Assembly: GCA_910586345.1 (NCBI GenBank)
Contig: CAJUHC010000002.1
Coordinates: forward strand, 83,194-123,525
DNA from: an uncultured Christensenella sp.
GTDB taxonomy: Bacteria > Bacillota > Clostridia > Christensenellales > Borkfalkiaceae
Direction: 5' to 3'
Length of the DNA: 40,332 nt
Both the position numbers and the translations under genes were made by a program. Position 1 is the stretch's first letter; every line of letters starts with the position of its first letter. Below, in pieces: positions 16,932 through 25,100 of the stretch. Below the pieces are notes generated by a model. The model worked only from the letters and a program-made list of their open reading frames with translations. It was not told where the DNA came from and did not search any database.

Positions 16932-16946
16932 CTATCCGTATTTCAC
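16932..16946 (-). other. possible four-codon leader ORF upstream of the secreted-protein gene
   Basis: A strong Shine-Dalgarno GGAGG (16953-16957 on the minus strand) stands six bases before a GTG that opens a reading frame encoding only MKYG and then TAG. It is better placed than the ribosome binding site of the real gene 63 bases downstream. It may be a leader peptide or a chance remnant. Confidence 0.25.
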
Positions 16947-17039
16947 AGTACACCTCCGTAAAAAAATTTAATTAAACCCTTTCACTGAGATATACTACAA
17001 AATAATTTATTATATACACTTATAAACAACATATGCGTT

Positions 17040-17074
17040 AAAAAAAAGCCGAGGTTATAAATATTATTTTTCGG
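17040..17074 (-). terminator. weak candidate terminator of aroA
   Basis: A short CCGA/TCGG stem spanning the aroA stop codon precedes an eight-base T run on the minus strand. The stem is only 4 bp, so termination is uncertain. Confidence 0.3.
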
Positions 17075-18287
17075 TTAATTTTCCGCACACTTCGTCCAAT
17101 ACCGTAAAATATTCTTTAAACGTTTTTGAACAGACTTCCGCATTCTCGATTTCTATCCCGTCCGCGCGAAGCCCCGTAAGAGCAAAACTCATTGCGACTC
17201 TGTGGTCGCCGAACGCGTTTATTTTTGCAGGCTTCGGGTTCGAAGGATAAATTTTGACTCCGTCCGAGCGTTCTTCGCACCGAACGCCCATTGCTATGAG
17301 ATTATGGACAATTGCGGAAATTCTGTCGCATTCCTGTTTGCGTATATGTTCTACTCCGCATATTTCTGTAGGATTGTTAAGATACGGAGCGACAGCAGAC
17401 AGAGTCAAAGTCTGGTCGGAAAATTCACGCATATCTATTTTTCCGCCGTCGAAGTTTTTTAAAATTTCGATAAATTTTATATCGCCCTGCAAACTGTCCG
17501 AAGTTATTCCCCCGACGGAAATATCCGTTCCGAGAATTTTATTCATCGCGTAAAAATAACAAGCGGCGGAAACGTCGGGTTCTATTTCGTATTCTCTCGC
17601 ACGATACCCGCCCGAAACAAAGAAACAGTATCCGCTTTTTTTAACTTCCGCGCCGAAAGAAGTTGCCATTTTACAAGTCATATTCACGTAATCCAAACCG
17701 TGACTGCCGTTTGTAATAATTTTAAACTTACGGCGTGCGCAAACCGACGAAATCAAAAGCGCGGACAGAAATTGACTGCTTTCGTTTATATCGACCGCTG
17801 TTTCGCATACCGGAGAAGCCGTACCCCTGATTATGAACGGATACGAATTTTCTCTTTCCGAAAATTCGAATTTAGCGCCCAAACTTTTTAAAGTTTTTAT
17901 AAGCGGTGCAATCGGACGGTTTTTCATCTGTTCGGAACAGTTCAGTTTATATTCGCCGTTCTGAAATGCGAGAAACGCAGGCAAAAACCGCGCCGCGGTT
18001 CCCGCGCTTCCTACGTTGATTTCAGCTTTATTGCATTTAAGCTTACCGCCGCAACCGATAATTTTTACGGTTGTACCGTCAACGCCGCAGTTTACTCCGA
18101 GAGTTTTTAAGCAGTTAAGAAATGTAAGACAATCGTCCGAAAACTGTACTCCTTTAAGAGTGCTTTCCCCGTCCGCAAGCGCGGAAATCAAAAGCGCACG
18201 GGCTGTTATGCTTTTGGAACCCGGAACGCTTACGTAAATTTTCCCGTTTCCCGTTTTGCCGTAAATGTTTTTTACCTTATAGTTCAT
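17064..18287 (-). CDS. aroA: 3-phosphoshikimate 1-carboxyvinyltransferase (EPSP synthase)
   Basis: AroA joins shikimate 3-phosphate and PEP in the aromatic amino-acid pathway. Its 407 residues are slightly short of the usual 425-435 but all landmarks are present: VPGSKSITARALL at residues 21-33, the GSAGTAARFLPAF PEP loop near 92, the SSQFLSALL segment, EHIRKQECDRISA with catalytic residues near residue 325, and FGDHRVAMSFAL near the C-terminus. Its ATG overlaps the stop of the upstream U32 gene (ATGA), so the two are translationally coupled. It is the last gene of the run that begins with RNase J. No other shikimate-pathway gene is in the window, so the pairing with tRNA-modification genes looks like operon shuffling. 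Confidence 0.97.
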   Translation of the reverse strand: MNYKVKNIYGKTGNGKIYVSVPGSKSITARALLISALADGESTLKGVQFSDDCLTFLNCLKTLGVNCGVDGTTVKIIGCGGKLKCNKAEINVGSAGTAARFLPAFLAFQNGEYKLNCSEQMKNRPIAPLIKTLKSLGAKFEFSERENSYPFIIRGTASPVCETAVDINESSQFLSALLISSVCARRKFKIITNGSHGLDYVNMTCKMATSFGAEVKKSGYCFFVSGGYRAREYEIEPDVSAACYFYAMNKILGTDISVGGITSDSLQGDIKFIEILKNFDGGKIDMREFSDQTLTLSAVAPYLNNPTEICGVEHIRKQECDRISAIVHNLIAMGVRCEERSDGVKIYPSNPKPAKINAFGDHRVAMSFALTGLRADGIEIENAEVCSKTFKEYFTVLDEVCGKLTEK

Positions 18288-19477
18288 TTTCTGCGCCTCA
18301 GCACGTCGCCTTCGTTCAATTCAAACGGGCAGTTTATTCTATATATTTCCTGCACGAGTTTACAATCGTTCACTTGTTCGCCCGTGCTCGTATAAGCTTC
18401 TGCTACCGTAAAACTTTTATTGAAATTTTCGGACGGCGAAAGAATTTCGAGCCTGTCGCCCGTCTTGAATCTTCCGCGCATCTCAACGTAAATAAAGCCG
18501 TTTCCGCTGCCGCGGACGTTACCTATATAATCGCAGTCTCCTTTTGTCTGACTGTCGGAATAGTTTACGGTTTTATTATTTTCGCCGAAAGCGTAAGCTA
18601 CGGTATAATCGCGGTGAGCAGCGGTTAAAAGTTCTCTTTCGACGGTTTGGCTATATCCGCCGTCTATCGCTCTGCGGTAAGCGTTTATCACGGTTGCGAG
18701 ATAATATTCGGACTTCATTCTGCCCTCTATTTTAAACGAGCAGACTCCCGCATCGCGTAATTTTTCAAGATATGCGCACATATTCAAGTCTTTACTGTTC
18801 AGTATGTAAGTTCCTCTCCCGTCCTCCTGCATATCCAGCCAACCGCTGTCCGAAAGAGAATCGCTTTTGCGTATTCTGTAATTCCATCTGCAAGCTTGTA
18901 CGCATTCGCCCCTGTTCGAAGGACGGGAGGCGAGATAGTCCGATAAAAGACACCTGCCCGAGTAAGAAATGCACATCGCGCCGTGAACGAAAGCTTCGAG
19001 CTCTATTTCCGGTACGAATCCGTGAATTTCCGAAATTTCTTCGACAGACAGCTCGCGCGCGAGTACGGCGCGGCTTGCGCCCGCGTCGCTCCAGAACTTA
19101 ACCGCGTATTTATTAGTCAGATTAGCCTGTGTAGATATGTGCAACTGTAATTTCGGAGCGGATTTTCTCGCTACGAAAAAAGCGCCGCTGTCCGAAACGA
19201 TAGCGGCATCCGCGCCGATTTCCTGCAAATACGCAAAGTAATCCGTCAGCATTGCAAAATCGGAATTCTTAGCGAAGACGTTTGCAGTTACATATACCTT
19301 TTTACCGAGCGCGTGAGCAAAGCGTACCGCTTCCGCAAGTTCTTCGCGCGTAAAATTATCCGCGAACGAACGCAGAGAAAATTCTTTGCCTCCGGCGTAA
19401 ACCGCGTCCGCGCCGAAATAAAAAGCGGTTTTAAGTTTTGAAAAGTTGCCCGCGGGGGCAAGTAATTCAGTCTTCAT
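18284..19477 (-). CDS. trhP: peptidase U32 family protein, tRNA 5-hydroxyuridine formation (YrrO/TrhP-like)
   Basis: U32 proteins of this type (Bacillus YrrN/YrrO, E. coli YegQ, now TrhP) are needed for prephenate-dependent hydroxylation of the wobble uridine in several tRNAs, despite the old peptidase name. The 397 residues start with ELLAPAGNFSKLKTAFYFGA, a standard U32 beginning. The diagnostic block EAFVHGAMCISYSGRCLLSD followed by RPSNRGECVQACRW carries three cysteines probably used for a metal cluster. The C-terminal beta domain (from residue about 310) is present. A TrmR-like methyltransferase lies directly upstream, as in the Bacillus yrrMNO order. Only one U32 gene is present here. 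It overlaps aroA by 4 bases. I am sure of the family; the exact subtype is inferred from the neighbour. Confidence 0.85.
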   Translation of the reverse strand: MKTELLAPAGNFSKLKTAFYFGADAVYAGGKEFSLRSFADNFTREELAEAVRFAHALGKKVYVTANVFAKNSDFAMLTDYFAYLQEIGADAAIVSDSGAFFVARKSAPKLQLHISTQANLTNKYAVKFWSDAGASRAVLARELSVEEISEIHGFVPEIELEAFVHGAMCISYSGRCLLSDYLASRPSNRGECVQACRWNYRIRKSDSLSDSGWLDMQEDGRGTYILNSKDLNMCAYLEKLRDAGVCSFKIEGRMKSEYYLATVINAYRRAIDGGYSQTVERELLTAAHRDYTVAYAFGENNKTVNYSDSQTKGDCDYIGNVRGSGNGFIYVEMRGRFKTGDRLEILSPSENFNKSFTVAEAYTSTGEQVNDCKLVQEIYRINCPFELNEGDVLRRRK

Positions 19478-19511
19478 ATAAAATTCCGTAATGCGTTGAA
19501 TATCCGTGTTT

Positions 19512-20177
19512 TTATATTTTCACGCTAAGCGCCAAACCATCGCCTAAATTTAAAATCGTTGTTTCGAGTTCGCTGTCGTTTGTTACGGCGTCGATATATT
19601 CCTTAACGTGAAAGGCGAGCATCTTTCGTTTTTCGGGAACCTTGGTTTCACCCGTGAGCCAACCGTAAAGCAACACGTCGTCCGCAAGCAGAATGCCTCC
19701 GCGTTTTAAAAGCCGTTTAAGCTTCGGAAGATATTTTACGTACTGAACCTTCGCACAGTCGAGAAAAATAAAATCGAAACCGCCCTCGAGTCCGCCGATT
19801 ATTTCTCCCGCGTCTCCGAGAATAACTTTTACGCGGTTATCGAAACCCAACGAAGAAAAATTACGTTTAGCTTCGGTATAAAAGTCTTCGTTTCGCTCGA
19901 CGGTCGTCAGCCGAGCACGTCCGCAAACGTCGAGCATTACGCAGCCCGAAATTCCGACAGCCGTACCGAGTTCTAAAATATTTTCGGGTTTTACGGCGGA
20001 AAGCAGGGTCTTCAAGAATTTAATCGTTTCGTCTCCTGCGGTGGGAACTCTGCGGACGAATGCATTCTCACGCAGTCGTTTTATTTCTTCCGAAAGCGCG
20101 GGACGGTTAAAGTCCGCCGTATATGTTTTCCGTTCGCCGCGGGAAGTATCGTTGTGTGCGTAATTGAAATTATCCAT
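19512..20177 (-). CDS. trmR: SAM-dependent O-methyltransferase, TrmR-like tRNA 5-hydroxyuridine methyltransferase
   Basis: This 221-residue class I methyltransferase belongs to the catechol-O-methyltransferase-like family 3. The SAM-binding motif ILELGTAVGISGCVML is near residue 75, an acidic loop follows (TTVERNED), and the metal-site segment FIFLDCAKVQYVKYL is near residue 135. The same type of gene in Bacillus, yrrM (trmR), lies beside U32 genes and methylates 5-hydroxyuridine in tRNA to 5-methoxyuridine; the same neighbourhood here supports that role. In the metal-site segment the residue after the catalytic aspartate is cysteine-alanine-lysine, consistent with DxAK of the family. There is no clear Shine-Dalgarno. 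It starts 54 bases after RNase J. Confidence 0.82.
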   Translation of the reverse strand: MDNFNYAHNDTSRGERKTYTADFNRPALSEEIKRLRENAFVRRVPTAGDETIKFLKTLLSAVKPENILELGTAVGISGCVMLDVCGRARLTTVERNEDFYTEAKRNFSSLGFDNRVKVILGDAGEIIGGLEGGFDFIFLDCAKVQYVKYLPKLKRLLKRGGILLADDVLLYGWLTGETKVPEKRKMLAFHVKEYIDAVTNDSELETTILNLGDGLALSVKI

Positions 20178-20231
20178 AATTTATAAACCATAGTTCAATA
20201 GAAACGCATATTTATCGCGAAACATATAAGA

Positions 20232-22112
20232 TTAGAGCTCGACTACGACGGGAACCACCATCGGCGACTGTTTTGTTTTTCTTATAAGATAGTTGCGCAG
20301 ACTGCGTTTGATAACCCGTTTGAATTCGTCGACGGTTCCGTTTTGCAAATCGTAGCCCTCTATCGCGCGTTCTATAACTTCCCGTATTTCTTTATTGTAA
20401 TCGCGGTGGAAATCGAACACGAAACCGCGCGAATTTATCGCCGGCTCTCCTACGACTTCACCTCCCGATACGGCTATCGAAATTATGAAAAGCCCCTCTT
20501 CCGAGAGCTGACGCCTGTCCTCTATTACAACGCTAGCTTTCTCGTCTTCGATTCCTTCGCCGTCGATAAGCCGTGAACCCGCCTGTACGTTATCGAGACG
20601 CTTGATTCCTTTCGACGTAACCTCGATACGGTTTCCTATGTCGGGTATTAACATACGGCTTTCCTGCATACCTAAACGGTTTGCAAGCTGTAAATGTTTT
20701 TTGAGATGTCTGTACTCGCCGTGGACGGGTATAAAATATTTAGGCTTCAAAAGGCTGTGCATTATCTTGTGTTCTTCCTGACAAGCGTGACCCGATACGT
20801 GAATGTTTTCAAGACTTTCATAAACTACGTCGGCGCCCTTGCGGTACAGGTTGTTGATTACTCTGTATACGGATTTCTCGTTGCCGGGGATAGGCGAAGC
20901 CGAAATTATTACCGTATCGTTTGCGCCCACGGTAACCTGCGAACTGTCGCCGTTAGCCATACGCGTAAGCGCGCTCATAGGCTCGCCCTGACTGCCCGTC
21001 GATATTACGAGTATTTCGCTGTCGCGCAAGTTTTTGATTTTACCTATATCAACGAATACTCCGTCGGGAATATTTATTTCGCCTATCTTTTCCGCCGCTT
21101 CGATTACGTTTTGCATACTTCTGCCGGACAGCGCGACTCTGCGTTTATATTTAACCGCCAAATCTATTATCTGTTGCAAACGGTGAACGTTGGAAGCGAA
21201 AGTGGCTATTATCAACCGTCTTTCGGTGTTCTCGGCAAACAGCCTGTCCAGCGTCGCACCAACGACGGTTTCGCTCATAGTGAATCCCGCTCGTTCGATA
21301 TTCGTGCTTTCGCCCATATACAGAAGAACTCCCGCAGAACCCAAGTCGGAAATGGTTTTCAAATCTATGGGTTCGCCCGCGACAGGCGTTAAATCGATTT
21401 TAAAATCTCCGCTATGGAATATTACGCCCTGAGGAGTCTCTATCGCAAACGCGAGAGAACCCGCAATCGAGTGATTGACGTTGACGGGTCTTATTTTAAA
21501 ACAACCCATTTGCAGAGGTTCGCCCGGATTGAGCGTAATTAATTTGGTATCGTTGAGGCGGTGTTCGCGCAATTTATTGTCTACAAGCGCGAGCGTGAGT
21601 TTAGTGCCCGCGACGGGGACTTTGAGTTCTTTCAACAGATACGGAACTCCGCCTATATGGTCTTCGTGTCCGTGCGTTAAAATCAACCCGCGGACTTTTT
21701 TTCTGTTTTCGAGAAGATAGGTTATATCGGGCACTATCAAATCGAAACCGGGGGTTTCGTCCGTCGGAAAAATCGCGCCCGCGTCCAATATAATAATATC
21801 ATCGCCGCACTCGATTGCGGTCATATTTTTACCGATTTCGCCCACTCCGCCCAAAAACACTATTTTAACCGATTTTCCTGCGGTGCGTTTGTTGAACTTC
21901 GGGTTTCTGACCGAACGGACTCCAACCTGTTCGGGTTTTACGCGCTTTATTTCTTTGCCTCTTAGCAATTCTTTGCGCGCTTTTTTAGGTTTCCTTTCGT
22001 CCGTCTGTAAAACCGCCTTATTTTCATCCGTACGGGGGACACGTTTTACTGATTTGAAATTTGCGCGGCGCGCTTTTTTTTCGTTCTGATTTTCCAATTT
22101 AAAATTCTCCAT
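20232..22112 (-). CDS. rnj: ribonuclease J with a long basic N-terminal extension
   Basis: RNase J is a metallo-beta-lactamase/beta-CASP nuclease with endo- and 5'-3' exonuclease activity, central to mRNA turnover in Gram-positive bacteria. The core starts at about residue 82 (VKIVFLGGVGEIGKNMTAIE). The zinc motif HGHEDH is at residues 147-152, with further metal ligands in HSIAGSLAF and FHSGDFKID. The beta-CASP region has STGSQGEPMSALTRMANG and the conserved HVSGHACQEE, and KYFIPVHGEYRHL closes the catalytic core. At 626 residues it is about 70 longer than the Bacillus enzyme. The extra length is an N-terminal tail rich in Lys and Arg, possibly for RNA or partner binding. No good Shine-Dalgarno precedes the ATG, so the start is less sure than the identity. 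Confidence 0.95.
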   Translation of the reverse strand: MENFKLENQNEKKARRANFKSVKRVPRTDENKAVLQTDERKPKKARKELLRGKEIKRVKPEQVGVRSVRNPKFNKRTAGKSVKIVFLGGVGEIGKNMTAIECGDDIIILDAGAIFPTDETPGFDLIVPDITYLLENRKKVRGLILTHGHEDHIGGVPYLLKELKVPVAGTKLTLALVDNKLREHRLNDTKLITLNPGEPLQMGCFKIRPVNVNHSIAGSLAFAIETPQGVIFHSGDFKIDLTPVAGEPIDLKTISDLGSAGVLLYMGESTNIERAGFTMSETVVGATLDRLFAENTERRLIIATFASNVHRLQQIIDLAVKYKRRVALSGRSMQNVIEAAEKIGEINIPDGVFVDIGKIKNLRDSEILVISTGSQGEPMSALTRMANGDSSQVTVGANDTVIISASPIPGNEKSVYRVINNLYRKGADVVYESLENIHVSGHACQEEHKIMHSLLKPKYFIPVHGEYRHLKKHLQLANRLGMQESRMLIPDIGNRIEVTSKGIKRLDNVQAGSRLIDGEGIEDEKASVVIEDRRQLSEEGLFIISIAVSGGEVVGEPAINSRGFVFDFHRDYNKEIREVIERAIEGYDLQNGTVDEFKRVIKRSLRNYLIRKTKQSPMVVPVVVEL

Positions 22113-22143
22113 AAGTTTATGTACTGCGTGTTATCACATTAAA

Positions 22144-22170
22144 CGGGGGTTGATAAAAAATCAACCCCCA
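22144..22170 (-). terminator. strong hairpin after the giant repeat-protein gene
   Basis: A perfect 9-bp stem GGGGGTTGA/TCAACCCCC (22145-22169) lies between the stop of the 1371-residue gene and RNase J. On the minus strand only a poor GTTTAATG tail follows, so it may be a partial terminator or an mRNA 3'-end stabiliser. Confidence 0.55.
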
Positions 22171-22188
22171 AAAGTAAGTTTTCCTTTG

Positions 22189-25100
22189 TTATTTCTTTCT
22201 TACGTCCTTAACGAGTCCTTCTTCGATAAGGTCTTCTATGGTTTCGTAAGGATACATAGCCGCGTAATCGCGCTCGGGTATTTCTTTTCTTTCGCCGTTG
22301 CGCAATTTGAGCATCTCGTCAATAAGTCTCTTTGCCTTTCTTACGCCTAAATTACTTTTGATTTTTACCATCATAGGAGTACCCGCTACCGACTTATTGT
22401 CTGATACGTCAAGGTGGTGGTATACGGAAGTTTTGTAATTATCAGGGTCGAGCGCAAGATACAGACAAAGCGTCTTTCCGCGGATTTTCAATCTCGCGAT
22501 AGTTTCTCTGCCTTTATTAAAACGCTCCGCGCCCCACGCGACGTTAGAGTTTACTTTTTTATACGAAAGCAAAGCGTGCTTGACTTCTCCGTAATACTGT
22601 TTGTATTCGTCGTTGCTCTGAATTATTCTCGCAATGAAACTGCGCTTGAACTTCATCATATTCGCGAAGTCTACTCCGCCTGCGTAATCTGATAAATCTC
22701 CGGGCATAAGTTCATCGTCCGAGAATGCGTCCATATCGAGTACGTCGATGGAAAAACCGTCGTCATCGCCGTCTTCCTCATCGTCCTCTTCGAACTCTTC
22801 CTCGACTTCTTCCTCTTCGACGTCGATAGGCTGTTTCGACTGCTCTATCGGCGCGTTGACCGTCTGACCGTTCACGGGTTCGCCGTAAGGATTGACTATT
22901 ACGGGCTGTATAAGAACTTCTCTTACCGTTTCCTTTTCTTTTACGTATTCCCTCGACTCTCTTACGATTTCTTTTAAAGGCTGTTCAATGTTGCGTTCGA
23001 CCGGTTCGGCTGAAACTTCTGCGGCAGAGACTTCCTCATCCTCTGTTTCCACGACGTCGCTTACGGTTACAAGCTCTTCTTCCTCCGCTTCTTCTTCGAT
23101 TACGGGCGCGCTGTTCGCGGCTGCCGTTTCGGCGACCGTTACGCCGTTAACAAGCATTTCCTTAATTTCGGCGACGTCACCGCATACCTTTTCTATAAGC
23201 CCGCCGTCCTCTTTGGTTTCGGGAACGCTTTCGGCTAATTCGGCGAGTTTATTCAAATTTTCTTCCATACCGTCGAGACGGAAAGAAATTCCTCTTTCGA
23301 TTTCGGTTGCGACTATCGCGGATAAAGCCGCGTAATCGTCTACGACCTCAATTTTGTCTTCAACGGAATTCATAACCGTTTTTTCCGCAACTTTCGAAAT
23401 ATTTTCTTCAACGGCTTTACCGATATTCTCTTCCGCCGTAGCTATGCGGGAAACTATACCCTTGGCGGTGCGGACCTGCTCGGAAGTTATATGCTCTTCG
23501 AGCGCGGCTATACGGGCGATAACTCCCTTAGCGGTGCGGACCTGTTCGGAAGCAATATGCTCCGAAATCTTTTCGAGACTGCCCTCGACTTTATTGAAAT
23601 TCTCCTCTAAACCCGAAAGGCGGGAACTTACTCCCTTTTCAACCTCGGCTGCGACCGCTTCGGAAAGCGCGGTATAATCTTCGACTTTCTCTCCCCCGTT
23701 GTCTTCTGCGGAATCGGAAGCTTCGCAAACTTTTTCGCTTTCGGATACTATATATTCGTTGATTTTGGAAATACCCTCTTCGACCTTCGCAATATTTTCC
23801 TCAACCCCTGCAAGACGGGCGCTTACCCCCTTTTCGATTTCGGTTGCAACCACTTCGGAAAGCGCGGTATAATCTTCGACTCTCTCGCACTCATTGTCTT
23901 CTGCGGAATCGGAAGCTTCGCAATCTTTTTCGCTTTCGGATACTATATATTCGTTGATTTTGGAAATACCCTCTTCGACCTTCGCGATATTTTCCTCAAC
24001 CCCTGCAAGACGGGCGCTTACTCCCTTTTCGATTTCCGCGGCAATGATTTCGGAAAGCTCGGCGTAATCTTCAACCGCCGTTTCCTCTGTTTCTTCATCT
24101 TCCGCGTAATCTCCGGTTTCTTCGGCTTCCTCGACGTCTTCGGCGGTAAGATATTCCGTTATCTTGGCAACATTCTCTTCTATGCCGGAAAGACGTACGG
24201 AAACTCCTTTTTCGATTTCGTTCGCTATAACTTCAGAAATCGAAGAGTAGTCTTCTTCGCCGTATTCTTCGTATTCTTCTTCGTACTCGCCGTCTCCGTC
24301 GGTTACGACGCTTGATACAAGCTCCGCGAGTTTTGCGATTTCGTCTTCGACTTTATCGAAACGCGCTCCCGTGCCTTTCTCGATTTCGTTAGCTATAACT
24401 TCGGAGAGTTCGCCTAAATCGCGTTTATCCTCCGCTTCCGTTTCTTCAACCGTTTCCGCGGTCTGTTCCGTTACAGCGCTCTCTTCCTCGGACGCGGTTG
24501 CAATTTCTTCGCGTGACGTCAGCATATCGCAAAGTCTTGCTATGTCTTCTTCTACTTTATCGAAACGCGCTCCCGTACCTTTGCCTATCTCTTCGTTGAC
24601 GAGTTCGGTTATTCTGGAAATACCGTCTTCGTCTATAACCACGTCGTAATCGTGGTCCTCCTGAGATTCGATAAGTCTTTCGGTAATAACGTTGCATATA
24701 GCTTCCGTATCGACCGTAGGCTGAGGCATAGCGTTGACCACGTCTATGACTGCGCCCGTAACTTTATCGGCGATTTCGTCGGTGTCGATTTCAGGCAGAT
24801 AGTTGGACAACGCCGCCGCGGCTTTGTCGGCGATAGACGCTTCGTTTATACCTGCTACCGTAATTTTCTCGCTTATCCGTTCGGCCATTTCCTCGTAGTC
24901 GGGCGCGTTGACCGAAGCCAAATCGAGCGCGTCGCGGAGTTTGTCGGCTATTATATTCGAAATCGCGTTATAATCGAGATTGTCCGCGATTTCTTTGGAT
25001 ATGGAAGTACAGCCTTCGTCGTCGACGAGAATCTCGAAATCTTCGGCTTTAAGACTGCCTACTTTCAGCGCAATGCTGTCCGCGAGTTCGTCCTCGTTAA

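Noticed and set aside
16870..17040. Promoter for the secreted-protein/ABC operon
   Set aside because: Several TATAAT-like strings occur in this A/T-rich stretch but none has an acceptable -35 box at 16-18 bases, so I did not assign one.
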